DNA of 9,575 nt from CAZBUB01 sp046546355 (GTDB taxonomy: Bacteria; Desulfobacterota; Desulfovibrionia; Desulfovibrionales; Desulfothermaceae). A program made the position numbers and the translations under genes. Below the pieces are notes generated by a model that made no database searches, was not told the DNA's origin, and saw nothing but the letters and a program-made list of their open reading frames with translations. The DNA lies in contig JBKGXZ010000063.1 in NCBI GenBank assembly GCA_046546355.1, positions 1 to 9,575 on the forward strand, written 5' to 3'. Shown in pieces: positions 1 through 7,064 of the stretch. Each line of letters begins with the position of its first letter. Within the stretch, counting starts at the first letter, position 1.

Positions 1-27
1 AAAGCTACTCACAGTAATGGGACTGCA

Positions 28-813
28 ATGCCCAACACCTCAATACAGACCATAGCAGTGGCCAATCAAAAAGGGGGGGTGGGCAAGACCACAACTACCT
101 TGACCCTAGGTGCTGCTTTGAGCAAGCTGGGCTACAGGACATTGGTTCTGGATCTGGATCCCCATGCCTGCGCTACGATCCATCTGGCCTACTATCCGGA
201 GCAGATCAGCTCCTGCCCCCTGCAGGCCTTTGCCCTGGAACAGGCAGGCCAGTCCCCATTGGATTGGGACAGCTTGATCCACAAGGATTCCAGGCACTAT
301 TTTGATTTCGTGCCCGGGAGCATAAAGCTCTCAGAGCTGGAGGCCGATCTCAAGGATAAAAAGGGCAAGGGAGTAGCCCTGAGGAAGAATCTGGAACTGG
401 TCAAAAGGGATTATGACTATATTCTTCTGGACTGTCCGCCCCATTTGGGAGTTATACTGATAAACGCCCTGGTGGCTGCTGACTTGACAATAATCCCTAT
501 CCAGACCGAGTTTCTGGCCCTGCACGGCCTGCGGCTGACCTTCGACACCATTCGGATGCTGAACAGGGCTCTGCCAGAGCAGATCTATTACAAGACCCTG
601 GCCACCATGCATGACCGAAGGGTAGGGGCCTGTCGCAGAGTCTACAACCTGCTGCGCAAGAAGCTGGGGGACAGATTCTTTCAGACCGCGATCAATATAG
701 ACACCCAATTCAGGGAGGCCAGCGCCCAGGGCAAGCTCATATTTGATGTAGCCCCCAGAAGCAGGGGCGGGGCAGAGTACCTGCGGCTGGCCAGGGAGAT
801 TGAGAGACTATGA
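28..813 (+). CDS. ParA-family ATPase of a chemotaxis operon
   Basis: This is a ParA/Soj/MinD-type deviant-Walker ATPase, 261 residues, the usual length for a chromosomal ParA-like protein. The sequence shows the Walker A' motif KGGVGKTT at residues 15-22 with signature Lys15 and catalytic Lys20. It also shows the DLDP switch region at 42-45 (His46 where Gln is commoner) and Walker B ILLDCPP at 132-138 with Asp135. ParA ATPases form ATP-dependent dimers that position cargo. Since the next genes are cheW, cheY and cheA and the cheW-like start overlaps this stop as ATGA, the inferred cargo is a chemotaxis array, by analogy with Vibrio ParC, rather than a plasmid or chromosome; there is no parB. 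The ATG at 28 is chosen because the P-loop then sits at the normal distance from the N-terminus. Only a weak GGGA precedes it, and the frame stays open to base 1, so a slightly earlier start is possible. Confidence 0.93.
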   Translation: MPNTSIQTIAVANQKGGVGKTTTTLTLGAALSKLGYRTLVLDLDPHACATIHLAYYPEQISSCPLQAFALEQAGQSPLDWDSLIHKDSRHYFDFVPGSIKLSELEADLKDKKGKGVALRKNLELVKRDYDYILLDCPPHLGVILINALVAADLTIIPIQTEFLALHGLRLTFDTIRMLNRALPEQIYYKTLATMHDRRVGACRRVYNLLRKKLGDRFFQTAINIDTQFREASAQGKLIFDVAPRSRGGAEYLRLAREIERL

Positions 814-1508
814 AGAGCCCAGAAGAGTATTTGCAGGACCAGGTGCTTTTGCCAGAGCAGCCGGATGCAAACCCAGAGGTCTCCAGCCTGGAGCAAGAGT
901 TTATCCGGGGCTTTCTTCTGCCGGAGGGCAAGGAACTGGCAGAGCAGGATCCGCAAAGCGTGCAGGAGTTCTCCGAGCCCCTTGCAGCAAAGCCTGAAAG
1001 CAGCGCTTCCAGTCCAGCAGAACCCGCCCAGGTGCAAAGCAGCACGTGCCTGCAGGAGCTGCAGGCAGCAGAGAAGGTGGAGTTTGTGGGCTTCTCCCTG
1101 TTGGGGCAGGAGTTCGCCCTGCCGGTGCTCCAGGTCCGGGAGGTCATCAGGAGCGTATCCAGCACCAAGCTGCCGACTGGGCCAGATTGTCTGGAAGGGG
1201 TGCTGAATCTGCGGGGCAAGGTGACCCCCCTGCTCCATCTGGCGCCCCTGGTGGGCGTGGACGGACTGGATCCGCAAAGCTGCAGCTTCATCATCATCTG
1301 CAAAGAGCAGGACCTGCAGTTCGGGCTGCTTGTGCAGCGCATCACCACCATGCACAAGATCAGCCAGGAATATATAGAATGGGATGTGCAAAGCCATTTG
1401 GTAGGTGGCAGCAACCTGATATCCGGGCTGATCAAGCTGGATGGTGCTTTGCTGGGGATTGTTTCCCTGCAGGAATTGGTGCAGACTACTTTGTCCAGAT
1501 CCTGTTGA
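810..1508 (+). CDS. cheW: CheW-like chemotaxis adaptor with N-terminal extension
   Basis: CheW proteins are cytoplasmic scaffolds linking CheA kinase to chemoreceptors. Residues 90-229 form a CheW domain: it opens with a VEFVGFSLLGQEFALPV-type strand pair, has the characteristic VLNLRGKVTPLLHL segment at 131-144, and ends with SGLIKLDGALLGIVSL. Total length is 232, against roughly 150-170 for simple CheW proteins. The excess is an 89-residue N-terminal tail, acidic and rich in Pro, Gln, Ser and Ala, probably unstructured, with two copies of an LLPE motif (13-16 and 36-39). The start overlaps the ParA stop by four bases (ATGA), indicating translational coupling; AGGGAG lies about 11 nt upstream. 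The tail and the parA neighbour make a ParP-like role (adaptor tethering arrays to a ParA-type protein) plausible, but that is inference. It could also be an ordinary CheW with a linker. Confidence 0.9.
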   Translation: MKSPEEYLQDQVLLPEQPDANPEVSSLEQEFIRGFLLPEGKELAEQDPQSVQEFSEPLAAKPESSASSPAEPAQVQSSTCLQELQAAEKVEFVGFSLLGQEFALPVLQVREVIRSVSSTKLPTGPDCLEGVLNLRGKVTPLLHLAPLVGVDGLDPQSCSFIIICKEQDLQFGLLVQRITTMHKISQEYIEWDVQSHLVGGSNLISGLIKLDGALLGIVSLQELVQTTLSRSC

Positions 1509-1569
1509 GCTTGTATTTTTGCGGCAGACAAGGAGCATTCCGGTTTAATTTCCGATTCAAGGACTTGGC

Positions 1570-1956
1570 ATGACCCAACAAATTCTGATCGTGGACGATT
1601 CCAAGACGGTGCGCAATCTGCTGGCCTTTATCCTGAAGAAGGAAGGCTACCGCGTGCTGGCTGCCGAGGATGGTCTGGAAGGGCTGGAAAAACTTTATTC
1701 CGCCCAGATGGTGGATCTGATCATCTGCGATGTGAACATGCCCCGTATGGACGGCTTCACCTTTATCCAGAATGTTCGGGAGCAGGGAAGCTACAGGGAT
1801 TTGCCCATAATCGTGCTCAGCACCGAAGGCCAGGAAAAGGATATCCAGACCGGCATGCGCCTGGGCGCGAATCAGTACCTGGTCAAGCCGGCTCAGCCGG
1901 AGAAGCTGGTACGCAGCGTTAAAATGCTTCTGGGTGGATCCAGCCCGGAGAAATAA
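1570..1956 (+). CDS. cheY: CheY-type single-domain response regulator
   Basis: This is a stand-alone receiver domain of 128 residues with no output domain, the size of CheY. The acidic pocket is Asp9-Asp10, the phospho-acceptor is Asp54 (IICDVNMPRMDG), the switch Ser/Thr is Ser84 (IVLSTEG), the aromatic switch is Tyr103, and the conserved Lys is Lys106 followed by Pro107 (YLVKP). All catalytic residues are intact. CheA phosphorylates CheY on the Asp, and phospho-CheY normally binds the flagellar switch or acts as a phosphate sink. The gene lies 61 nt after cheW and 37 nt before cheA on the same strand, with AAGGA six bases before the ATG. I see no convincing promoter in the 61-nt gap, so it is probably co-transcribed. 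Whether it controls flagella or something else cannot be told from the sequence. Confidence 0.94.
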   Translation: MTQQILIVDDSKTVRNLLAFILKKEGYRVLAAEDGLEGLEKLYSAQMVDLIICDVNMPRMDGFTFIQNVREQGSYRDLPIIVLSTEGQEKDIQTGMRLGANQYLVKPAQPEKLVRSVKMLLGGSSPEK

Positions 1957-1993
1957 GTGCAAGACAGCATTAAAGCAAAGGAAATAATCCATA

Positions 1994-4684
1994 ATGTTGG
2001 ATCAGGAGATTCTGGCTGAATTCGTGGCAGAGGCTAGGGAGCACCTGGAGACTATCGAGCCCAACCTGCTGGAGCTGGAGAAGAACCCGGAGAATCTGCG
2101 CATCCTGGACGACATATTCCGGCCCATGCACTCCCTGAAAGGTGCCTCCGGCTTCCTGGATCTAAACAAAATCAATGAGCTGGCGCACACTGCGGAAAAT
2201 ATGCTGGATGCCCTGCGCAAGGGCAAGATACAGAACCAGCCGGAGATCATGGATGTCGTCCTGTCCGCCACGGACAGTTTGCGCCAGATGCTGGACAATT
2301 TGGAGAACAGCGGGGACGAGGGCCAGATAGAGACCCAGGGGCTGCTGCAGAAGCTGCAGTCCTTCCTGGTTGCAGAGTCTGCTCAGCAGGAGCCGCAGCA
2401 GCCTAAAAACACGCAGCAGAACCAAAACAGGGAGTCAAACCAGGATGTGGCAGCCAGCTCCAGAGACAAGGAACAAAGGGCAGGAGACGGCTCTTATGCC
2501 CTGACCATAAATAGCCCGGAGCACCTCTCTGACTTCCTGGAGGAGGCTGGGGAGAGCATCTCATCCTTGAACAAATGCCTGCTGGCCCTGGAGAAAGGCT
2601 CCGGGGATAGCCTGGAGCATGTCCAGGATGCCTTCCGTTATTTCCACAATCTCAAGGGCAATAGCGGACTTATCGGTTACCAGGAGATGAACAGCCTGAC
2701 CCATGCTGCAGAGACTCTGCTCAACCACTTCCGTTCCCAGGAAAGTACCCCTGATGAGCAGACAGTGGATCTGCTCCTGCAGGTGGTGGATGTCCTGGAG
2801 GATCTGACAGAAAGCATAGATCAGGACAAGGCTTTGGCAATTCCCAAGGATATCAGTCAGATTCTGGACAGGCTACAGGGGTTGCAAGTCGGGGGGCAGG
2901 CCCTGAAGGACTTGGCCTGGAACAGCCATCAGGATGAACAGCAGCCTGCAGAGCAGGAATACCAGGAGCTGTCCCAGGACCTGGAACTCGATCCTGAGGA
3001 TCTGCAGATCTTTCAGCAGACTGTGCAGCAGCAGCTGCAGAACATCACAATAGCCATGCAGAGCCTGGAACAGGACCCGGAGCAAACCGACTATATTGAT
3101 GGGCTCTACAGGTCCTTGAGCAGCGTGCAGAATGCCTGCCGCTATATGGGCTTTGAGGAGATAGAGGTCCATGCCCAGAGAACAGCGCATCTGGTGGATC
3201 AGGGCAGATCCAGCCAGCAGGGGTTTTCAGCCCTGCTGGCAATCTTGAGCCAGGAAACCGATATCCTTGAGGAAATGCTGCAGAAGCAGCTGCAGAGCCT
3301 GGGCCTGCAGACTCAAGAACAGGAGAATGCTAAGCAGCAGCCCCCTGAGGCGGCGGAGCAAAAATCTGCTGACCAGGTTCAGGGCCAGGAACAGGCCGAG
3401 CCGGCAGCAAGTCAGGAACAGCAGCCAGCTTCCGGGAACGAGTCCGGGGAAGCTGCGTCTGCAGCATCTGGCGCATCCCAGACCAGGACCTCGACCACTA
3501 TCCGGGTAGAGCATGAAAAGTTGGACCATTTGATGAACTTGATCGGGGAGCTAATCATTAATCGCAACAGGTTCTCTTTGCTGAGCAAGGAGCTGGAAGT
3601 CCTGGATGCAAAACAGGAGATCCAGAGAATCGCCTTGGGCCTCTCCGAGACCACGGATTCCATGGCCAGGATCTCAGATGACCTGCAGGATACTATCATG
3701 CAGGTCCGCATGGTCCCGGTTAGGACAGTGTTCTCCAGGTTTCCTAGACTGGTGCGGGATCTCAGCAGAAAGAGCGGCAAGCAGGTGGAGCTTTTGACAG
3801 AGGGCGAGGACACTGAGCTTGACAAGAGCGTGGTGGAGGCCATTGGCGATCCCCTGGTACACTTGATTCGCAACGCTGTGGATCATGGTCTGGAAGAGCA
3901 GGAGGCCAGGAAGATTGCAGGCAAGCCTGAGAAGGGCAGACTCTGGCTCAGGGCCTCCCAGGAGGGCAATTCAGTGATTATAGAGGTGGAGGATGACGGC
4001 CGGGGCTTGGATCCGGAGAAAATAAAGTCCAAGGCTGTCAGCAAGGGAATCATCAGCCAGGGGGAAGCGGACAAGCTGGAGGAGCGGGAAGCTGTGGAGC
4101 TGATTTTCTCACCTGGATTTTCCACCTCCGAGCAGGTTACTGATGTCTCAGGCAGGGGTGTGGGCATGGACGTGGTGCGCAACAACATCAAGAGCCTGAA
4201 CGGCAGCGTGGCTGTGCATTCTGAGCTGGGCAAGGGCAGCAGGTTTTTACTCTCTCTGCCTTTGACCCTGGCTATCATCGAGGCCTTGCTGATCAAGGTG
4301 GGCGGCAATACCTATGCCATTCCTCTGGAGGCAGTGGCTGAGACCACTAAAATCGAGGCCAGCAGGGTCAGCGAGGTCAACAAGCGCCAGGCGACCACCC
4401 TCAGGGGGGAAGTCCTGGGTTTGGCTGAGCTGGCCCAGGTCCTGGGGCTCCAGCAGCAGAGGCAGCACAGGGAGGTACTGCCCCTGGTGGTGATCTCAGT
4501 CAATAATCGCAGGCTGGGTTTGATAGTGGACGATCTCCTGCATCGCCAGGAGATCGTGATCAAATCCATGGGGGAGTACCTGGGAGAAGTGCACGGCCTT
4601 TCCGGGGCTACTATTCTGGGAGACGGCAGCGTGATCCTGATCCTGGATCCCAACGAGATCCTCAGTCAGGCCATGATCAGGTAA
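1994..4684 (+). CDS. cheA: Chemotaxis histidine kinase CheA, multi-HPt
   Basis: CheA autophosphorylates on an HPt His in response to receptors and passes the phosphate to CheY. Domains in order: HPt1, about residues 1-125, with His46 in MHSLKGASGF; a Gln-rich linker 128-165; HPt2, about 167-285, with His218 in FHNLKGNSGL; a third HPt-like helical segment, about 333-432, where the His position is Ser376 and the following Lys-Gly is Gln-Asn; a Gln/Glu/Ala-rich linker 436-500; the P3 dimerisation helices 500-560; the HATPase domain 565-755 with the N box around Asn627, G1 EDDGRG at 666-671, FSPGFST at 705-711 and G2 GRGVGMD at 720-726; and a CheW-like P5 domain 757-895. At 896 residues it is much longer than the roughly 650-residue enteric CheA, because of the extra HPt units. 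I cannot recognise a standard CheY-binding P2 domain. AAAGGA lies 11 nt before the ATG. The kinase core is intact. Confidence 0.96.
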   Translation: MLDQEILAEFVAEAREHLETIEPNLLELEKNPENLRILDDIFRPMHSLKGASGFLDLNKINELAHTAENMLDALRKGKIQNQPEIMDVVLSATDSLRQMLDNLENSGDEGQIETQGLLQKLQSFLVAESAQQEPQQPKNTQQNQNRESNQDVAASSRDKEQRAGDGSYALTINSPEHLSDFLEEAGESISSLNKCLLALEKGSGDSLEHVQDAFRYFHNLKGNSGLIGYQEMNSLTHAAETLLNHFRSQESTPDEQTVDLLLQVVDVLEDLTESIDQDKALAIPKDISQILDRLQGLQVGGQALKDLAWNSHQDEQQPAEQEYQELSQDLELDPEDLQIFQQTVQQQLQNITIAMQSLEQDPEQTDYIDGLYRSLSSVQNACRYMGFEEIEVHAQRTAHLVDQGRSSQQGFSALLAILSQETDILEEMLQKQLQSLGLQTQEQENAKQQPPEAAEQKSADQVQGQEQAEPAASQEQQPASGNESGEAASAASGASQTRTSTTIRVEHEKLDHLMNLIGELIINRNRFSLLSKELEVLDAKQEIQRIALGLSETTDSMARISDDLQDTIMQVRMVPVRTVFSRFPRLVRDLSRKSGKQVELLTEGEDTELDKSVVEAIGDPLVHLIRNAVDHGLEEQEARKIAGKPEKGRLWLRASQEGNSVIIEVEDDGRGLDPEKIKSKAVSKGIISQGEADKLEEREAVELIFSPGFSTSEQVTDVSGRGVGMDVVRNNIKSLNGSVAVHSELGKGSRFLLSLPLTLAIIEALLIKVGGNTYAIPLEAVAETTKIEASRVSEVNKRQATTLRGEVLGLAELAQVLGLQQQRQHREVLPLVVISVNNRRLGLIVDDLLHRQEIVIKSMGEYLGEVHGLSGATILGDGSVILILDPNEILSQAMIR

Positions 4685-4690
4685 AAGGGT

Positions 4691-4711
4691 CTGGAGCTAT
4701 TTGCCCTCCAG
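4691..4711. other. Hairpin at convergent cheA / peptidase ends
   Basis: CTGGAG (4691-4696) and CTCCAG (4706-4711) form a perfect 6-bp inverted repeat with a 9-nt loop. It starts in the 12-nt gap between the convergent stop codons and runs into the last codons of the minus-strand peptidase. Neither side has a T tract, so it is at best a weak bidirectional terminator or a block to opposing transcripts. It could be chance. Confidence 0.25.
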
Positions 4712-5680
4712 CCGGTCCAGGCTCAAGTCCTGGCTGGCTTCTTCAGCCTGTTTCTGGGCCTGCATCTGGCTCTGGGGTGTCACAGGCAGGTTCAGAGCCA
4801 GCCAATGTATCAGGTCCATCCAAACCTGGGATATTTGCTTTTGGCTGGGCATGCTGGCGGAAGAGGCCAGTTCCAGGGTGAGGACAGGTATGTTGTGCTG
4901 TTCGCCTGCAAAATTGCCCAGGGTGCCTGCAAAATTGCCCAGCCTTTGAAATTGCAGATCTCCAAGGCTTTGGGGGGGCTGTCCAGGCCCATCGTAATCC
5001 ACTAGGTCCAAAGGGGAGTGCAAGGAAATAACCGCCTGGGGCTTAAAGCTCTGGATCAGCTCAGCCAGGAAGACACTCTCTGCCTGACTCAAGGGATTTT
5101 CTCCAGGATAGTAACGCGGGTCCTCTCCGGTTCTTTGCACCCATCTCTGATAACCTGCCTTTTCCCAAAGCGGAGCTGGAAAGTTGCGGTTCAAGTCCAC
5201 GCCATTGGCGTTGGTCCGGCTGGATTGGGGCTGCAGGAGGCCGTCCGGATTCAAAAGGGGCACAAAAATCCAGTGGAACAGCCCGGAATGGTGCTTGTTC
5301 AGGATATTCATCCATTTAAAGACGACACTGACCGAAGTGTATTCATCCCCATGGGTTCCCCCCACCACCAGGATTCTGGCCTTGGGGATTTTGGGATATA
5401 ACGGAGGATACTCCTTTAGCAGCAATGGTTTGTGCTCTTCTGAACAGTGCCCGGAAAGCTCTAATCTTTGTTTTTGACATTCCTTTAGCCCTACGCTGGC
5501 CAGTTTGTTGGAGATCAGCCTGCACATTTGCTCTTTGGAGATCTCCTGCTGACAGGTTCCAGCCAGGCCTATAGGAGGTAGGGCTAAGCCCCCTGCAAAA
5601 AAAAGGACGAGCAGGACGCAAAAGCAAACCGCTTGGTTCAGTTGCTGGCAATAACAATATTTGCTGCCTATAGGAAACAA
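4697..5680 (-). CDS. Exported M14-family zinc peptidase, MpaA-like
   Basis: This appears to be a metallocarboxypeptidase of the M14 superfamily, closest in motif style to murein-peptide amidases that cut the gamma-D-Glu-diaminopimelate bond. Zinc ligands are His110 and Glu113 (GGTHGDE, 107-113) and His221 (ISLHSPLDLVDYDGPG); the substrate-binding stretch is NPDG (145-148) and NGVDLNRNFP (159-168); the general base is Glu270 in VLTLEL. Residues about 17-41 form a hydrophobic signal segment, so it should act in the periplasm. There is no proper lipobox (LAGTC has an extra Thr before Cys). Four Cys lie in 43-79. The start is TTG, with GGGAG six bases upstream; starting at the next Met (52) would remove the signal segment. 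The catalytic domain contains a duplicated LGNFAG. It shares a strand with zupT 90 nt upstream, so co-transcription is possible. The exact substrate is inferred. Confidence 0.8.
   Translation of the reverse strand: MFPIGSKYCYCQQLNQAVCFCVLLVLFFAGGLALPPIGLAGTCQQEISKEQMCRLISNKLASVGLKECQKQRLELSGHCSEEHKPLLLKEYPPLYPKIPKARILVVGGTHGDEYTSVSVVFKWMNILNKHHSGLFHWIFVPLLNPDGLLQPQSSRTNANGVDLNRNFPAPLWEKAGYQRWVQRTGEDPRYYPGENPLSQAESVFLAELIQSFKPQAVISLHSPLDLVDYDGPGQPPQSLGDLQFQRLGNFAGTLGNFAGEQHNIPVLTLELASSASMPSQKQISQVWMDLIHWLALNLPVTPQSQMQAQKQAEEASQDLSLDRLEGK
4904..4942. repeat. In-frame 21-bp tandem duplication
   Basis: An identical 18-mer, GCCTGCAAAATTGCCCAG, occurs at 4904-4921 and 4925-4942, separated by GGT, giving a 21-bp period. 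On the minus strand it encodes LGNFAG-T-LGNFAG (residues 248-253 and 255-260 of the peptidase). The period is a multiple of three, so the frame is kept. Complete DNA identity suggests a recent slippage or conversion event. Confidence 0.85.
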
Positions 5681-5701
5681 AAAAAACTCCCTCGAGGTTT
5701 T

Positions 5702-5742
5702 CCAGACAAGAAATGCCCGGCCCTGGTGGGTCTTTTGTCTGG
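5702..5742. other. Inverted repeat between zupT and peptidase genes
   Basis: CCAGACAA (5702-5709) and TTGTCTGG (5735-5742) are perfect 8-bp complements enclosing 25 nt that is GC-rich (CCCGGCCC). It lies in the 90-nt gap downstream of zupT and upstream of the peptidase start on the minus strand. In the minus-strand RNA it is followed by AAAACC, not a T tract, so it is not a standard terminator. It may be an RNA processing or stabilising hairpin, or a protein-binding dyad. Confidence 0.4.
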
Positions 5743-5770
5743 CAGGGCAAACAGCCGCTCAGACTAAGCC

Positions 5771-6583
5771 TTAGTCCAACATCAGCAGGCTAAGGGCCAT
5801 TAGGGCCATGCCACAGACTAGACCAAATATGGCCAGATGGTGCTCTTTATATTCCTCTGCAGAAGGCAAAAGCTCATCCAGGGCCACAAAGACCATGATT
5901 CCGGCTATCGCTGCTAATAGAGAGCTGAAAGCTGCCTGGGTCAGAAAGGGATACAGAAAGGCAAAGCCGATGGCTGCGCCGGCAGGCTCTGCAAGTCCTG
6001 AGCCCAAGGAGAACAAAAAGGCCTTTTTCCTGCTCCCGGTGGCATAGTATAAAGGTACGTAAACAGCAATCCCTTCCGGGATGTTGTGCAGGGCTATGGC
6101 CACTGCAATAGGGATGCCCAGTCCAGGATCCTGCAGGGTGGCGGTAAAGGTGGCTAGCCCCTCGGGGAAGTTATGAATGGCTATGGCTAGTGCAGTCACC
6201 AGGCCTGTGTGGTAGAGCCTCTTGTACTCTTCAGCCTGTCCTGGCTGCCCCAGCTCTTGAATATTGTGCAGCTCGTGGGGGTTTTCGTATTCAGGAACCA
6301 GTCTATCTATGAGGGCGATCAGGCCTATGCCCAGGAAAAAGGCTGCGGATACTGCCCAGTATCCGCTTTTATGTCCTAATTCCTGGATGAGCCCGTTTTT
6401 TGCTTCTGCAAAGAGCTCCACAAAGGATACATAGAGCATAACCCCGGCGGAGAGGCCCAGGACCAGGGCCAGGAACCTGGGGTTGGGCTTTTTGGCCCAG
6501 AAAGCGATCAGGCTGCCAATGCCTGTGCTCAAGCCAGCCAGCATAGTCAGGCCAAAAGCCAGGACTAGATGGGGGGAATCCAT
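5771..6583 (-). CDS. zupT: ZIP-family divalent metal transporter ZupT
   Basis: This is an inner-membrane ZIP transporter importing Zn(II) and possibly Fe(II) or Mn(II). It is 270 residues, close to E. coli ZupT (about 257). Hydrophobic segments give about eight helices: roughly 6-30, 37-58, 73-93, 126-149, 154-178, 187-212, 217-240 and 249-268. The two signature metal-binding helices carry HNFPEG (His137-Gly142) and HNIPEG (His166-Gly171), with Glu199 (LAEP) and Asp236-Glu237 (ALDELLP) near the path. The loop at 98-124, with several His and Glu, is the variable cytoplasmic loop of the family. The ATG at 6583 is preceded by AGG only two bases away, so the ribosome site is weak. A TTTTGC-N4-GCAAAA dyad lies 36-51 bp upstream and could be an operator. 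All metal ligands are present, so the protein should be functional. Confidence 0.92.
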   Translation of the reverse strand: MDSPHLVLAFGLTMLAGLSTGIGSLIAFWAKKPNPRFLALVLGLSAGVMLYVSFVELFAEAKNGLIQELGHKSGYWAVSAAFFLGIGLIALIDRLVPEYENPHELHNIQELGQPGQAEEYKRLYHTGLVTALAIAIHNFPEGLATFTATLQDPGLGIPIAVAIALHNIPEGIAVYVPLYYATGSRKKAFLFSLGSGLAEPAGAAIGFAFLYPFLTQAAFSSLLAAIAGIMVFVALDELLPSAEEYKEHHLAIFGLVCGMALMALSLLMLD

Positions 6584-6618
6584 AACCTGGGCATCTTTTT
6601 TGTTGCAACCTGCCTGTC

Positions 6619-6634
6619 TTTTGCCTGTGCAAAA
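6619..6634. promoter_or_regulatory. Dyad upstream of zupT, possible operator
   Basis: TTTTGC-CTGT-GCAAAA is a perfect 6-4-6 inverted repeat 36-51 bp upstream of the zupT ATG, in the short space between the lipoprotein terminator and zupT. A shorter palindrome, GTTGCAAC, lies nearby at about 6602-6609. Metal importers are commonly repressed by Fur-family or other metal sensors, but these sequences do not match a Zur or Fur box that I know. I cannot place a good -35/-10 pair here. Confidence 0.35.
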
Positions 6635-6654
6635 TTGGTATGAGGCCCTGCACT

Positions 6655-6715
6655 AAAAAAGCAGCCCCTGCAAAAGCAGTTAAACAAACGTCTTAAACTG
6701 CTTCAAGCAGGGGCT
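6655..6715 (-). terminator. Strong rho-independent terminator of lipoprotein gene
   Basis: AGCCCCTGC (6663-6671) pairs perfectly with GCAGGGGCT (6707-6715). After a small internal loop, AAGCAGTT (6674-6681) pairs with AACTGCTT (6696-6703). On the minus strand the stem is followed by TGC and six T residues (6655-6660). The 9+8-bp stem plus T tract, 23 nt past the lipoprotein stop, is a textbook intrinsic terminator. It also insulates zupT from the lipoprotein promoter. Confidence 0.9.
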
Positions 6716-6737
6716 ATCTGCAGAGAGCAGGCCAGCA

Positions 6738-7064
6738 CTACTTGCTGGTTATCTTCTCAAAGACCTTTTCGGTTTTTTCAGCCTTTTCCTCGGATTTTTC
6801 TGCTGCGTCCTCAGACTTGTCAGCGGCCTTTTCCGCCCGTTCTGCGCTTTGTTCAGCATCCAGGCTGTACTCCTTAATCCTGTCGGCGTCCACCTCTACT
6901 GCATCAGCCTTATCCTCTGCCTGCTCTGCACTGGACTCCACCTGATCCACCCTGTCCTCCAGAGCTTCCAGCTGGGAAGTCTTGGCGCAACCAGCCAGGA
7001 AAAGCCCCATCAGAATCAGGCAGAAAGCAGTCCCCAGCCATTTGGTCATTGTTCCGGATCGCAT
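6738..7064 (-). CDS. Small Lpp-like alanine-zipper lipoprotein
   Basis: This is a 108-residue lipoprotein. Residues 1-25 are a type II signal peptide (hydrophobic core 10-23) ending in lipobox LAGC with the lipidated Cys at 26; position +2 is Ala, which favours sorting to the outer membrane. Residues 30-105 are almost pure charged and Ala heptads (EDKADAVEVDADRIKE, AERAEKAADKSEDAAEK), predicting one long trimeric coiled coil like Lpp or OprI. The chain ends in Ser-Lys. In Lpp the terminal Lys is covalently linked to peptidoglycan, so this protein could tie outer membrane to wall, but that is inference. The ATG has AAAGGAGG upstream (spacing six), far better than anything before Met6. It is monocistronic: own promoter, about 105-nt leader, own terminator. 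This fits a highly expressed structural lipoprotein. Low-complexity composition means family assignment rests on architecture, not motifs. Confidence 0.85.
   Translation of the reverse strand: MRSGTMTKWLGTAFCLILMGLFLAGCAKTSQLEALEDRVDQVESSAEQAEDKADAVEVDADRIKEYSLDAEQSAERAEKAADKSEDAAEKSEEKAEKTEKVFEKITSK

Noticed and set aside
681..1538. Long minus-strand ORFs across the cheW region
   Set aside because: They are antisense to a clear CheW domain, have low-complexity Leu/Cys/Ser-rich products and no ribosome site; typical shadows of a GC-biased coding frame.
5762..5776. GACTAAG-C-CTTAGTC palindrome over the zupT stop codon
   Set aside because: The one-base centre makes a poor RNA hairpin and no T tract follows; a chance palindrome is as likely as a function.
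6731..6749. CCAGCA/TGCTGG hairpin over the lipoprotein stop codon
   Set aside because: A short stem with no T tract; the much stronger terminator just downstream explains transcript ending.
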